DNA of 54,512 bases, taken from assembly GCA_026397915.1 (NCBI GenBank), contig JAPLTX010000036.1, positions 1 to 54,512 on the forward strand, written 5' to 3'. Source of the stretch: Verrucomicrobiota bacterium (GTDB lineage: Bacteria; Verrucomicrobiota; Verrucomicrobiia; CAIQCK01). Made by a program: the position numbers and the translations under genes. Numbering within the stretch: the stretch's first letter is position 1; each line of letters begins with the position of its first letter. The notes under the pieces are model-generated. The model saw only the letters and a list, made by a program, of their open reading frames with translations, was not told the DNA's origin and searched no databases. Positions 1 through 9,110 of the stretch are shown here, one piece after another.

Positions 1-1
1 A

Positions 2-262
2 CTCAGCGCCGACGCCAAGACGGTGAAGATTCACTGGAACTGGGGTGGCTATGCGGCGTTCCTGGACATGATCGAGATCCATGTGGACCGCGGCGACGGC
101 AAAGGCTGGACGCTATTGGCCTACGACACCACCCCCGGCTACGACGACACCGCGCCCCGGCCCGACGCGCCCGCGAAGTGGAAATACCGCGCCATCTACC
201 GCGTCGGCGACCAGCAGGTCGGCCAGTGGAGCCAGACGATGTCCATCACCGTCGGCGGATAG
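2..262 (+). CDS. C-terminal end of a beta-sandwich (fibronectin-III-like) protein, 5' end outside window
   Basis: The reading frame is open from the first bases of the window with no start codon of its own, so this is the last 86 or so residues of a longer protein. The visible part has the alternating hydrophobic/polar pattern of a beta-sandwich: VKIHWNWGGY, then WTLLAYDTTPGYDDT, then WKYRAIYRVGDQQVGQWS and SITVGG. This resembles the end of a fibronectin type III domain, as often found at the C-terminus of exported Verrucomicrobiota proteins. No catalytic motif is visible. The fold is inferred from pattern only. The gene ends just before a 7-bp GC hairpin (264-280), and a strong terminator lies about 110 bp further on. 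Confidence 0.6.
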   Translation, partial: LSADAKTVKIHWNWGGYAAFLDMIEIHVDRGDGKGWTLLAYDTTPGYDDTAPRPDAPAKWKYRAIYRVGDQQVGQWSQTMSITVGG

Positions 263-583
263 AGGGCGCGACCCGCGCCCACGCCGCGAGGCGCGGGACA
301 CACCTGAAACGGACGGGCGTGAAGCGAGAAGCGGCGGCCGGTGGGGCTGGGGAAAAGAAGGAAGTTAGCGTCAACGAGGGCCATGCAGGCGAAAGCCGGC
401 ATGGCCCTCGTGTTTTTGCTGATAAGGTTCGTGCGGGAGGGTGGGGTGGGCGTTTCTACGGCCGGCGGCAAACCGTTATCCTGCCGGCGAACCAAGAAAC
501 AGGCCGACGTGCGACCCATGACGGCGAAATGAGTTCGCGATGATTTGTCGCTATTGGCTGTTTTTTATGAGACACTGGGCGTT
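263..583. other. Intergenic stretch with two hairpins, no gene seen
   Basis: No convincing gene lies here; open frames in this stretch have no family resemblance and no ribosome binding site. It holds a GC hairpin directly after the upstream stop codon (GGGCGCG at 264-270 pairing with CGCGCCC at 274-280) and the strong intrinsic terminator at 375-417. The remainder up to the start of the next gene shows nothing I can interpret. Confidence 0.6.
375..417 (+). terminator. Rho-independent terminator
   Basis: CGAGGGCCATGC (375-386) pairs perfectly with GCATGGCCCTCG (399-410). Inside, after one mismatch, GGC pairs with GCC around a GAAA tetraloop (391-394). The stem is followed by TGTTTTTG. A 12-bp stem, a GNRA loop and a T-run on the plus strand make this a textbook intrinsic terminator for the gene ending at 262. 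Confidence 0.85.
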
Positions 584-1066
584 ATGGATACTATGGATGC
601 GGTCCGTTATGTAACAAGGGACGGCGAGGACTACGAGATCCGGTTCGTAGAGAAGCAGACTCCTTTGAGGAATACTTGGTTTATTTTTGAGGTCAAGAAT
701 CTTTCCGATAAAACGACCACCGAACAGGGGATTTCCTTTGGGCGGCAATTCATGAAGATCATCGAGGACAAAGATGGGTTTTCAAACAAGGGTTTGTGCG
801 AGTTGGCGTTGCTGCGTTTGAAAATCGCCTTGGAGAGAAAAGAGGAGGATACCACGGCGAACCGGCCGCGACCGACGTTGGATCGCGGCTACGATCTATA
901 CAGCGTTGATACAACGGATCAGCCTGTCTCGATGGAGGCCGAAACCACCAAGTTTCAGAAAATGCTCCGTCGGGCGCACCGAAACAAAAGCGAACCGGTC
1001 GAGCCTGTGCGACGCGTAGGGCTTCGCTACGGAGGTAGTCGCAAGACCCGTCGTTGGGGTATTTGA
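584..1066 (+). CDS. Hypothetical protein, 160 aa
   Basis: I do not recognise this protein. It is soluble, with no signal peptide or membrane segment. The N-terminal part (MDTMDAVRYVTRDGEDYEIRF) predicts mixed alpha/beta structure. A charged middle holds FSNKGLCELALLRLKIALERKEED, likely a helix. The C-terminal 35 residues are Arg-rich (RRVGLRYGGSRKTRRWGI) and could bind nucleic acid or be disordered. The ATG at 584 is preferred over a TTG 39 bp upstream; another ATG lies at 593. Its base composition (more A+T than the flanking genes) and isolation between unrelated genes hint at acquisition by transfer. Confidence 0.55.
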   Translation: MDTMDAVRYVTRDGEDYEIRFVEKQTPLRNTWFIFEVKNLSDKTTTEQGISFGRQFMKIIEDKDGFSNKGLCELALLRLKIALERKEEDTTANRPRPTLDRGYDLYSVDTTDQPVSMEAETTKFQKMLRRAHRNKSEPVEPVRRVGLRYGGSRKTRRWGI

Positions 1067-1199
1067 CGATGCTTGCCGGCTAGACGGGACACACGTTTTT
1101 CCCCCGGCGAGAGGCTGATTACCGGCGACGGCTGATGCGAAGTAAACGGGGAAGATTTTCGCGTTGATTGGCTGAGCGACCGGCGTATGCTGCGCGCTC

Positions 1200-2240
1200 A
1201 TGAAGGCGACCCACCACACCTCAACATCACCGCTGACAACCGGCATCCTATGCGCAGTTCTCGCTCTGATCTGTGCCCTGCCAACCATGAAAACCTCCGC
1301 TCAACAACTCCCTTCGGGCGACCCAAAAGACTTCAGCGTCAAACCGTGTCTGCACTCGATCGGCTATGCCGGCCTGTGGCGTGGGCAGGCGCAGTTGACG
1401 TTGGATGAGTTTTTGGTCAAAGCCAAGTCGCTGGGCTTCGACGCGGTGATGGTCATGGCCAAACGTCCGCATCTGTCGCCATTGGATTACGACGATGCCG
1501 CGCGCAAGAAACTCAAGGCGCGCATGGCCGAACTCGGTATCACGCTGGCTGCGCTGGCCGGTTACTCTGACTTCACGGCGGGCATAGACAAGCCGGGCAT
1601 ACCGAACGTGGAAATTCAGGCCGCTTACGTCGGGGAAGTGGCGCGTCTGGCTCGCGACCTTGGCTGCCCCATGGTGCGCATCTTTACTGGTTACGAACGG
1701 CCCGGCATTCCCTACGACCGCCAATACGCCGCGGTGGTGGAGGGGTTGAAACTCGCCGGTAAACAAGCCGCCCAATACGGCGTCACGCTCGTCGTGCAGA
1801 ACCATCACGATATTGCGCTGCATCACGAGGTCATGAGTTGGCTGATGAGAGAAGTCAACCATCCCAACGTGAAGGTTGGATGGGACGCTTGGTCGCCGAC
1901 GCTGGAAAAACTCACGCCCGCGGAGATTCGCCAGTCCGTCCTCAAGATGAAGCCGTTCATCGTGAACACCATCGCGGCGCAATACCGCCGGCAACCGCGG
2001 TTTCATTACGTGCATGAACTGACTAATTATGTCCGCCAGGAGGACGTGCTGCGCGCGACAAGTATGTTGGACCCCGATGGAATCATTGACTACAACGCAT
2101 TCATCGGCGCGTTGAAGGAGATCGGCTACCGGGGTTACCTCGTCTATGAGATGTGTGAGGTGCTCGATGGCGGCGGCTCCATTGAAAACCTCGACAAGAC
2201 TGCCAAGGATTTCCTGAAGTTTGCGGAGCAGTGCAAGTAG
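1200..2240 (+). CDS. Exported sugar phosphate isomerase/epimerase-like TIM-barrel protein
   Basis: 346 residues with the xylose-isomerase-like TIM-barrel (AP endonuclease 2) pattern. Successive strands and helices are visible: FLVKAKSLGFDAVMVMAKRP, MAELGITLAALAGY, ARLARDLGCPMVRIFTGY, AAQYGVTLVVQNHHDIAL, HPNVKVGWDAWSP and the final IGALKEIGYRGYLVYEMCE. Acidic and histidine residues at strand ends (NHH, the D of GWDAW, the E of YEM) are where family members hold a divalent metal. The N-terminus carries a hydrophobic stretch (about residues 14-30) ending TSAQQ, so the protein is probably exported, as is frequent for this family in Verrucomicrobiota and Planctomycetota. A second ATG at 1287 lies inside the signal. 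Substrate unknown; a periplasmic sugar or cyclitol role is inference. Confidence 0.8.
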   Translation: MKATHHTSTSPLTTGILCAVLALICALPTMKTSAQQLPSGDPKDFSVKPCLHSIGYAGLWRGQAQLTLDEFLVKAKSLGFDAVMVMAKRPHLSPLDYDDAARKKLKARMAELGITLAALAGYSDFTAGIDKPGIPNVEIQAAYVGEVARLARDLGCPMVRIFTGYERPGIPYDRQYAAVVEGLKLAGKQAAQYGVTLVVQNHHDIALHHEVMSWLMREVNHPNVKVGWDAWSPTLEKLTPAEIRQSVLKMKPFIVNTIAAQYRRQPRFHYVHELTNYVRQEDVLRATSMLDPDGIIDYNAFIGALKEIGYRGYLVYEMCEVLDGGGSIENLDKTAKDFLKFAEQCK

Positions 2241-2366
2241 GAAGGTTGCGCAACATGGAAGCTCGCGGCACTATTTGCCGGTCCATTATGTAGCGCGGGG
2301 AGGGAAAGTTTTGTTTTAAGATTGTGCCGGCCGCTGGTAGGGTGTCGACGAAGTCTTCATTGAACC

Positions 2367-3071
2367 ATGAAAAACGGAAGCCTATTTTTCAGCCAACGAA
2401 GGTCAACGTTTCTTCCTTTCACTCGTTTCGCGCGCGCTGTCCGCTCGCTGGCGCGTGGACTGGTCATTACCGGTATTTGCTTCGCGTCCGCGTCGCTGTG
2501 TCTTGCCGAGACGACTGTGAAAGTGGTGGGGCTTGGGCCAGACCGCGCCGATCTGATGGTGAACGGCTTGGTTCTCCGTAGGATGCAGGTTGGGCAGACT
2601 TCCCCGGAAGGCGTGCGCCTGATCGCGGCGACGCGGGAGCAAGCCGAAGTCGAGGTTGATGGAAAACGCTGCACGTTGCGGAGAGGAGAAGGTGTGGCCG
2701 CCTCGGTGAACCTGCAGGCCGACCAGCAGGGACATTTCTTTACCACGATCAGAATCAACGGCGTGCCCACGCAAGCGTTGGTGGACACCGGCGCGAGCGA
2801 CGTCGCGATCAACAGCGCGGAAGCCAAGCGCATGAGGATCAATTACACCCAAGGCCGTCGCATCATCATCAACACCGCTAACGGCGAATGCCCGGCCTGG
2901 CAGGTGACACTGGCTTCGGTTCAACTGGGGGACATCGAGTTGCACAATGTGCAGGGATCGGTGACCGATGGAGGTCCGGAGAAGTTGAAACAAACGCTCC
3001 TCGGCATGACGTTTCTCAACCAGTTGGACATGCAGCGCAGCGGCTCAGTGATGACGCTGAAGAAACGCTGA
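2367..3071 (+). CDS. Retropepsin-like aspartic protease (clan AA, TIGR02281-like)
   Basis: 234 residues. After an N-terminal signal-like segment (hydrophobic about residues 31-46, ending SLCLAE) and a beta-rich region, the C-terminal ~110 residues match the single-domain retropepsin-like family. ALVDTGASDVAINSAEAKRM carries the D-T/S-G catalytic aspartate signature, and LLGMTFLNQLDM with the following beta-hairpin closes the domain. Such proteins work as homodimers because each chain supplies one Asp. In bacteria they are usually periplasmic or membrane anchored and their substrates are mostly unknown. The gene stands alone and converges on the minus-strand gene at 3115. Confidence 0.82.
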   Translation: MKNGSLFFSQRRSTFLPFTRFARAVRSLARGLVITGICFASASLCLAETTVKVVGLGPDRADLMVNGLVLRRMQVGQTSPEGVRLIAATREQAEVEVDGKRCTLRRGEGVAASVNLQADQQGHFFTTIRINGVPTQALVDTGASDVAINSAEAKRMRINYTQGRRIIINTANGECPAWQVTLASVQLGDIELHNVQGSVTDGGPEKLKQTLLGMTFLNQLDMQRSGSVMTLKKR

Positions 3072-3114
3072 GGGACGGCTGTCGCACAAGAGCATCGCCA
3101 TTGCGCGCGGCTGG

Positions 3115-4950
3115 CTACTCCAACCGCAGGACAGTCCACAGCTTCAGTTCCGGCAGCTTGATTCGCACACCCGTCGCGTCTGCCTCGACGGCGATCGAGG
3201 CGGGTTCGGTTCCTGACACAAAGACTTCGCAGTGCTTTGGGCGTTGGCCGCCGAGCAACGAGTTGTGAAGAAGCAGCGTCAGGTTTTGCTGTGTCGCGGT
3301 TCGGTCGGTGGCGAAATCGTGGTTGCGGTTGAGAATGTGGACGATGAGCGGGGAGTTCGGCAGACGCGGATTGCGTCGCGGCAGCGCCCACACGTCATGG
3401 GCTCCTTCAACGGCGAGCGGCGGCTTGATGGCGGCGAGCAGCGAGGCGGTGTCTTTCCACGCGATGATTCTGTCCGGCGGAATCCGGTCGAGGACCTTTT
3501 GTTGCGCCGCGTCGAGCTTGAGGTCGCGCGGGACAACCAGCTTGCTGAACTTCGCCAGCTTCGCCGCGTCGAGCCGCAGGTCGAGCAATTGATCGCCGGC
3601 GGCGATGAACGCGAACGGGACGTTGGCTTCCTGCAGGCACGTGGCAATGGCTTGCGGCTCCCTGTTGCCTTTGTGCCAGGCGGTGTGGCTGAAGATGACA
3701 CCGATCTGTGCCACGGGTTCGTAATCGTCAAACAGCGCGGCGTTCTTGCGCACGAACTGGTAGAGGTCGGCGTAGTCTTTCGACTTTGCATTATACCAGT
3801 GCGTGCCTTTCTCCTTCGTGTAGCACCACTGGCGCCGGCCCGGCGCCATGAAGCAATGGCCGAACGCGTAGGACTCGGCGACCCAGTAACGGCAGAGATT
3901 GACCGTGTTCTTCTTGTTGACGTAGGCCCAACTGTGGCCGTCAGCGGTGCCGGCGATGCCGCGGTGGACCATGTCGGCGCAGTGGTAAACGAACGCCGCA
4001 GAGGTCGTGAGCTTGTTCGTCGAAACGCCCGACCACTCGCTGCCCGGCGCGCCCATGCCGATTTCGCATGAGTAATGGTCCACGTGCGGCCGGACCACGA
4101 ACGCTTGCGAACTGGGCGGCGAGCCGTTGACGGAGCGGGCCAGCGGTTTGCCGCGCAGATGGGCGGCGTGTTCTTGCAACCCGCGAACGACCGCGCCCGC
4201 GGCCCGCGCCTGGAACTCCTGAAACTCGACGTAGAGGGGTAGGAAGTATCGTTTCTTCATGAACTCCGCGCCGTCCTTCACGTGTTTGGCGAGGAGCCAC
4301 TTGCCGTAGTCGAAATCATCCAACTTCTCGATGCCAAGCGCGCGCAGCTTCTCCTGGGCGACGTGCTGCTTCAGGTAGTCGCGAAACAGCGGCATGCACG
4401 ACTCGCAGAAACACCCGCCGTTCCATATCGTGCCAGTGGTGCCGCCGTAGTCGTCAATATGGTAGCCGTCTGGCTCGGCGGCCATCGCCAGCACGGTGCG
4501 GTCGCGCAGGAACTTCTGGTAAAGTGGGCTGTTGCTGCAAAACCACCAAGCCTTGCCGAGCTGGCCGTCCACCTTGTGGTCCCAGAGCCACGGCACCGTC
4601 ATTGGCTTGCCGTCGAGAGTGCGGCAGATGGCGCGTTCGTGTTCGGGGCAGCTCTTGATCATGCCGAGGAACTCGGTGATCATGCCGATGCCGGCGTTGT
4701 ATTGGATGCCGAGGTCCTGCGCCAGTTTCACGCGCGCGCGGAATTCCTCCTTTACCTTCTCCACGCTGCCCCAGGCGTGGCCGCCCCAGTCCACCACGGT
4801 TGCGCCGTAGGCCTCGTAGGTTTCCTTGCTGCCGCCGCCCATGAACACCACGTCGGAATGTTTCAGCGGCCGAGCCGAAGTGTCGTCCTTTCCTGAAGCG
4901 GCCAGCGGCAGCAGCAGGAGTATCGGGAGAATGCGAATCCATGAAATCAT
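3115..4950 (-). CDS. Exported glycoside-hydrolase-like TIM-barrel protein
   Basis: 611 residues starting at MISWIRILP, chosen because it opens a good signal peptide (hydrophobic core ILPILLLLPLAASG); an ATG ten codons upstream gives a charged leader. The body resembles the putative glycosyl hydrolase families related to GHL6 and the GH42-like beta-galactosidases: GATVVDWGGHAWG, PDGYHIDDYGGT (acidic end of a barrel strand) and the Cys motif CFCESCMPLFRDYL typical of these barrels. The C-terminal ~150 residues look like a glutamine-amidotransferase-like plus beta domain (VPFAFIAAGDQLLDL, KFSKLVVPRDLKLD). Substrate cannot be read from sequence. It lies 93 bp downstream of the peptide-binding lipoprotein gene on the same strand and may be co-transcribed. 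Confidence 0.7.
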   Translation of the reverse strand: MISWIRILPILLLLPLAASGKDDTSARPLKHSDVVFMGGGSKETYEAYGATVVDWGGHAWGSVEKVKEEFRARVKLAQDLGIQYNAGIGMITEFLGMIKSCPEHERAICRTLDGKPMTVPWLWDHKVDGQLGKAWWFCSNSPLYQKFLRDRTVLAMAAEPDGYHIDDYGGTTGTIWNGGCFCESCMPLFRDYLKQHVAQEKLRALGIEKLDDFDYGKWLLAKHVKDGAEFMKKRYFLPLYVEFQEFQARAAGAVVRGLQEHAAHLRGKPLARSVNGSPPSSQAFVVRPHVDHYSCEIGMGAPGSEWSGVSTNKLTTSAAFVYHCADMVHRGIAGTADGHSWAYVNKKNTVNLCRYWVAESYAFGHCFMAPGRRQWCYTKEKGTHWYNAKSKDYADLYQFVRKNAALFDDYEPVAQIGVIFSHTAWHKGNREPQAIATCLQEANVPFAFIAAGDQLLDLRLDAAKLAKFSKLVVPRDLKLDAAQQKVLDRIPPDRIIAWKDTASLLAAIKPPLAVEGAHDVWALPRRNPRLPNSPLIVHILNRNHDFATDRTATQQNLTLLLHNSLLGGQRPKHCEVFVSGTEPASIAVEADATGVRIKLPELKLWTVLRLE

Positions 4951-5043
4951 TGTGTTGCTCGGGTTATGAAGACGACGCATGGGCGGATGTTAACCATCAT
5001 CCGGCAACTTCTACCAGTGCGACCCGAAACAGTCGTTTTCAAG

Positions 5044-6684
5044 TTACTTCAGCCAGACCGGACTGAGGCGCAGTTCGAGGGTTGGTTGCAGGACAAAATC
5101 GCGCACCTCTTGGCGGAGCACGACAATGTCGTGGGCGTAGGCGAGGGGAATGATGGGCAGACGTTCGTGCGCAAGAGCGCTCGCGCGGAGATAGGCGCGC
5201 GCGCGTTTTTCCGGGTCGAGTTGCTCGCGGCCGTCGTTGAGGGCAGCGGCCAGTTGGTAGTCTTCCAAAAACGAGATGTTGATGCCGGTGGCGGAGCGCC
5301 CGACCTCGGGGTCAATGATGCCGAGGAAGCTGCCGGGATCGCCGTTGCGGCCGATGCAGCCGTGCAGTGCGAGGGCATGTTCGCCGTTACGGACGGCGGC
5401 GAGGTGCGCGGCCGGGTTTTGGTGGACGAGCTGGATCTTCAGGCCGATGGATTCGAGATCAGCCTTGATCAGTTCGGCGGCGCGCATCGGGTTGGGCAGA
5501 TAGGGCCGGGGAGTGGTCATGACGTGAAGCGCCAGCGTCGGCAACTCGATCCGCTCAATGACGTTGGTGGTGATGGTGATCGGCAGGCCGAAGGCGTCGT
5601 TGGTGGAAACGGTGACAGGTTTCAGGACGATCTGCAATTGCGCGATGAGGTTGCGGGCGCGCTCAATGTCGCAGGGCCAGTCTTCGAGGTTCGCGTTGGG
5701 GCCGCGCAACGCCAGCGGCAGGACACTGTTCGCCGCGACGGCCGCGCCGCGATAGACCGACTCGATGAACGGTGGCTTTTGGATCGCCAACGCCACGGCT
5801 TGGCGAAACTCCAGCCGGTCCATCGGTGGCTTGCGACAGTTGAAGGCCAGGAAGGCGAGGTTGATGCCGGGCACCTCGACCAGTTTCATGTTCCGGTCGG
5901 CGCGCACGGAGGCAAGATCGTTGGGATCGAGGCCATCCATTGCGTGGACTTGGCCGGCCTGGAGCTGGATGAACCGTGCGCTGCTGTTGGGAACTACCTT
6001 GAACACGACGCGGTCGGACTTCGGTTTCTGGCCCCAGTAGTCGGGGTTGGTTTCGAGCACGATCCGTTCATTCGGCAGCCACTCGCGGAGTTTGAATGGC
6101 CCAGTGCCGACCGGATGGCGCGACAAACCTTCGCCGTAGTCGGCGAATGCGCGCGGACTGATGAGGTAGGCGGATGGAGTCGCAAGATTTGGCAGTAGCG
6201 CGGCGTTGGGTTTCTTCAGACGGAATTCCATGCGTTGCGCGTCCAGCACGCGCACGGTCTCGATGTCGTTGTAGAACGTGGAGCCGTTGGCAGAGTTGGC
6301 GTTTGGAAGATGCCCCGGCGCGCTTGCGTCCATCTGGCGGTTGAAGTTCCACGCGACCGCGGCGGCGTTCAGTGGGGTGCCATCGTGAAACTTCACGCCT
6401 TCGCGCAGCGCGATGATGCACGTCCGGGCGTCGCTGCTGAGGTTCCACGTCTCGGCAAGGCATGGCTCGATCTGCGTCGTGCCGCTCTTGAAGCGAACCA
6501 GTCCCTCGCAGATGTTGTTGAGCACCTTCACGCTCTCGCTGTCGTCTGCGGCGGCAGGGTCGAGCTTCTGCGCGTCGGCAACGCGCGCAAAGGTGAACGG
6601 TTTGTCAGCAGGCGCGGTTTTTTGGCCGCAGCTCGTGGCAAGCAGCGCAGCGATGATGGCGATGATCAGCGAGTGGTTGTTCAT
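5044..6684 (-). CDS. ABC transporter substrate-binding lipoprotein, family 5 (peptide/dipeptide type)
   Basis: 546 residues. The N-terminus has a lipobox (LLATSC) followed by GQ, so this is a membrane-anchored extracytoplasmic lipoprotein. Solute-binding family 5 features are clear: an early KPFTFARVADAQKLDPAAADD, the family signature around VKFHDGTPLNAAAVAWNF, then HPVGTGPFKLREWLPNERIVLETNPDYWG and RQAVALAIQKPPF. This family delivers oligopeptides or other substrates to an ABC importer, but no permease or ATPase gene is in the window. The start at 6684 (MNNHS) is 9 bp after the metG stop and is preferred over the ATG at 6693, which abuts it. Translational coupling with metG is likely. Confidence 0.85.
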   Translation of the reverse strand: MNNHSLIIAIIAALLATSCGQKTAPADKPFTFARVADAQKLDPAAADDSESVKVLNNICEGLVRFKSGTTQIEPCLAETWNLSSDARTCIIALREGVKFHDGTPLNAAAVAWNFNRQMDASAPGHLPNANSANGSTFYNDIETVRVLDAQRMEFRLKKPNAALLPNLATPSAYLISPRAFADYGEGLSRHPVGTGPFKLREWLPNERIVLETNPDYWGQKPKSDRVVFKVVPNSSARFIQLQAGQVHAMDGLDPNDLASVRADRNMKLVEVPGINLAFLAFNCRKPPMDRLEFRQAVALAIQKPPFIESVYRGAAVAANSVLPLALRGPNANLEDWPCDIERARNLIAQLQIVLKPVTVSTNDAFGLPITITTNVIERIELPTLALHVMTTPRPYLPNPMRAAELIKADLESIGLKIQLVHQNPAAHLAAVRNGEHALALHGCIGRNGDPGSFLGIIDPEVGRSATGINISFLEDYQLAAALNDGREQLDPEKRARAYLRASALAHERLPIIPLAYAHDIVVLRQEVRDFVLQPTLELRLSPVWLK

Positions 6685-6693
6685 AACCACCAC

Positions 6694-8220
6694 TTATTGT
6701 TTCTTCGGAAACAGTGGCGCGATTTCGCCGAGCGGACGGTTGGAGACGAGCATTCCCCATAACTGCGCCTCGATCAGAACAATGGGTGCTTCGCCAAGAC
6801 CGAGCTGGAGCCGAATCTTTGCTGCGGTCGTCGGAATGAATGGTGCCAGCAGAATCGAAATAACGCGGCAGCTTTCGGCGAGGTTGTAGAGCACGGTGCC
6901 GAGGCGTGCGGCCTTTGCCGGGTCTTTGGCCAGCGCCCACGGCGCGCATTGATCCACGTATTGGTTGCAGCGACGGATGAAGTCCCAGATGTCGCCGAGC
7001 AACTGGTTCAGTTCCAGTTTTGCGACGCGATCGGGAAACCGCTTTGCTGTGGCGGCGGCAAGCGCGCGCAGTTCGTCATCGAGTGGGTCCGGCACGGCAG
7101 GCTGTGGCAGGATTCCCTTGCAGTAGCGGTTGATCATCGAGAGCGAGCGGTTGACGAGGTTACCGAGATCGTTCGCCAGCTCGCCGTTGTAGCGGCGCTC
7201 GAAGTTCGTGTCGGCCCAGTCGCCGTCGGAACCGACCGGCAGCTCACGCAGCAGATAGTAGCGTAGCGCGTCCGCGCCCCACGCCTCGACGATGGCGACC
7301 GGGTCCACGACGTTGCCGACGCTCTTGCTCATCTTCTGCCCGTCGCGCGTCCACCAGCCGTGCGCGGCGATTTGTTTCGGCAGCGGTATGCCCGCGGCCT
7401 TGAGCATGATCGGCCAGTAGCCGGCGTGGAAGAGGAGGATTTCCTTGCCGATGAGATGAATATCAGCGGGCCAGTTCTGCTCGAACGCCGGCGTGCCGTA
7501 GCCCGCTGCTGTGACGTAGTTCGTCAGCGCGTCGAACCAAACGTAGGTGACGTAGTCCGCGTCAAAGGGCAGCGGAATGCCCCACGCCAGCCGCGTCGCG
7601 GGCCGCGAGATGCAGAGGTCGCCAAGCGGTTTTTGCAGAAAGCCGAGGATTTCGTTGCGGCGGTAGTCGGGATGAACGAAACCGGGATTGTCGCGGATGT
7701 GGGCGATAAGCCAGTCCTGATATTTGCTCATCTTGAAGAAGTAGTTCTTTTCCTTCAACCGCGTCACTTCACCGTATTCCGCCGGGAACTTTCCGTCCGG
7801 CCCCATTTCCTTCTCGGTTAGGAACTGCTCGGCGCGCGTCGAATACCAGCCCTCGTATTCGCTGGCGTAGATTTCGCCGGCGTCGTAGAGCTTCTGGAGA
7901 ATGGTTTGCACGACGTGCTTGTGGCGCGGCTGCGTGGTGCGGATAAGGTCGTTGTTGGAGATCAGGAGTTTCGGCCAGAGCTGCTCCCAGTGCGGTGCCA
8001 TCTCGTCGCAGAACTGCTGCGGCGTCACACCTTTCGCCTGAGCGGCCTGCTGCACCTTCTGACCGTGCTCATCGAGGCCGGTAAGAAAGAACACCTCCTC
8101 GCCCATCAGCCGGTGCGCCCGCGCGATGACATCCGCAACGATGGTGCAATAGGCGTGGCCGATGTGCGGCCGGTCGTTGACGTAGTAGATCGGCGTTGTG
8201 ATGTAAAATTGTTTTGGCAC
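6694..8220 (-). CDS. metG: Methionyl-tRNA synthetase
   Basis: 508 residues; charges tRNA-Met in the cytoplasm. The class I signatures are present: HIGH in RPHIGHAY (residues 19-22) and KMSKS in GQKMSKSVGN (about residue 295), followed by the anticodon-binding helical domain. The connective peptide reads EGWYSTRAEQFLTEKEMG, where zinc-binding forms have Cys pairs, so this is a zinc-free form. The protein ends after the anticodon domain and lacks the C-terminal EMAP/Trbp111-like tRNA-binding domain seen in some bacteria. No T-box or SAM riboswitch is visible in the 170 bp upstream. Confidence 0.95.
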   Translation of the reverse strand: MPKQFYITTPIYYVNDRPHIGHAYCTIVADVIARAHRLMGEEVFFLTGLDEHGQKVQQAAQAKGVTPQQFCDEMAPHWEQLWPKLLISNNDLIRTTQPRHKHVVQTILQKLYDAGEIYASEYEGWYSTRAEQFLTEKEMGPDGKFPAEYGEVTRLKEKNYFFKMSKYQDWLIAHIRDNPGFVHPDYRRNEILGFLQKPLGDLCISRPATRLAWGIPLPFDADYVTYVWFDALTNYVTAAGYGTPAFEQNWPADIHLIGKEILLFHAGYWPIMLKAAGIPLPKQIAAHGWWTRDGQKMSKSVGNVVDPVAIVEAWGADALRYYLLRELPVGSDGDWADTNFERRYNGELANDLGNLVNRSLSMINRYCKGILPQPAVPDPLDDELRALAAATAKRFPDRVAKLELNQLLGDIWDFIRRCNQYVDQCAPWALAKDPAKAARLGTVLYNLAESCRVISILLAPFIPTTAAKIRLQLGLGEAPIVLIEAQLWGMLVSNRPLGEIAPLFPKKQ

Positions 8221-8390
8221 GGTCGTAGTTTCTTTGTGTTTCTGAAACTCACTCTGCCAGCTTCATGGCCCGCTGGCAATCCGAACAACGAGCACATTTC
8301 AATGTTGTCATTACAGCAGCACTTGACTAAAGTTCGACCAGAATTTCAGCCGGGCTTGGCATGCCGGCAAGCGTGAGAAAGACACCTTAT

Positions 8391-9074
8391 ATGCGACACA
8401 TCACACAGCGCCAATCGTTGCGAGGGTTCACACTGGTTGAATTGCTCGTCGTCATCACAATCATCGGCATTCTGGCGGCCATGGTGTTCCCGGCGATGAC
8501 CTCGGCCATGAAACGGACCGCCCGCATGACCTGCGCGCAGAACCTTAAGCAAGTTCACATCGCTCTGGAGGCTTACTTCAACGACAACGAGAACACCTAT
8601 CCCTACACCGGCACCACTGGCGATAATGCCAACAAGCATTTTGGTTTGATGTTTCCTCGCTGGATTACACAGGAGTCTATTTTTATTTGTAGAGGCGCTC
8701 AGGCCCGCGGATACAAGGCGGACAACAAGATTGACCAGAACCCGACGGGCATGACACGCACCGAGAGTTTGAAAGCGGGTGAGAACTGCTATGCTTATGC
8801 GTTCGGTTTGGGTGCTCCAAACACGGCGGATTCTCCATTGGCATGCGACCAACTTGCCAGCACCGGCGCTAGCAATCAGAAGTGGTCCAACTCCGGTCTT
8901 GGCAGCAATCACGGCACCGAAGGCGCCAACGTCGTCTATCGCGACGGTCACGTTGTTTTCCTGCAGGCGACGGCGGATGGCCAATGGAACACCAAGAGGA
9001 ACCCCGCCATGAAGGCGGTGGACAAGGGCAAGGTGGTGGATCCTGTCAATGCCGCGGCTGTCGCTGGCGAATAG
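8391..9074 (+). CDS. Pilin-like exported protein with prepilin N-terminal methylation site
   Basis: 227 residues starting at MRHITQRQ. Residues 11-31 are a classical type IV prepilin signal: G before F (cleavage RG/FTLVE), Glu at mature position 5 and a hydrophobic helix LLVVITIIGILAAM. The C-terminal half contains GTEGANVVYRDGHVVFL, the H-x9-DG-type motif common in the large pseudopilin-like families of Verrucomicrobiota and Planctomycetota. It is therefore probably processed by a prepilin peptidase such as that encoded at 10884-12005 and assembled in, or displayed by, a type II secretion or pilus-like system. Exact role unknown. An in-frame ATG at 8361 gives a leader with no family support. 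Confidence 0.88.
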   Translation: MRHITQRQSLRGFTLVELLVVITIIGILAAMVFPAMTSAMKRTARMTCAQNLKQVHIALEAYFNDNENTYPYTGTTGDNANKHFGLMFPRWITQESIFICRGAQARGYKADNKIDQNPTGMTRTESLKAGENCYAYAFGLGAPNTADSPLACDQLASTGASNQKWSNSGLGSNHGTEGANVVYRDGHVVFLQATADGQWNTKRNPAMKAVDKGKVVDPVNAAAVAGE

Positions 9075-9110
9075 TGCTCGCCGGGAATCCTCCCGCTCAG
9101 CCGATCTTAC

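Noticed and set aside
4966..6198. Plus-strand frames of up to 410 codons opposite the peptide-binding lipoprotein
   Set aside because: They lack domains and ribosome binding sites, and the minus-strand frame has a lipobox and family 5 signatures.
8323..8351. TTGACT as a -35 box before the pilin-like gene
   Set aside because: No acceptable -10 hexamer at 16-18 bp spacing.
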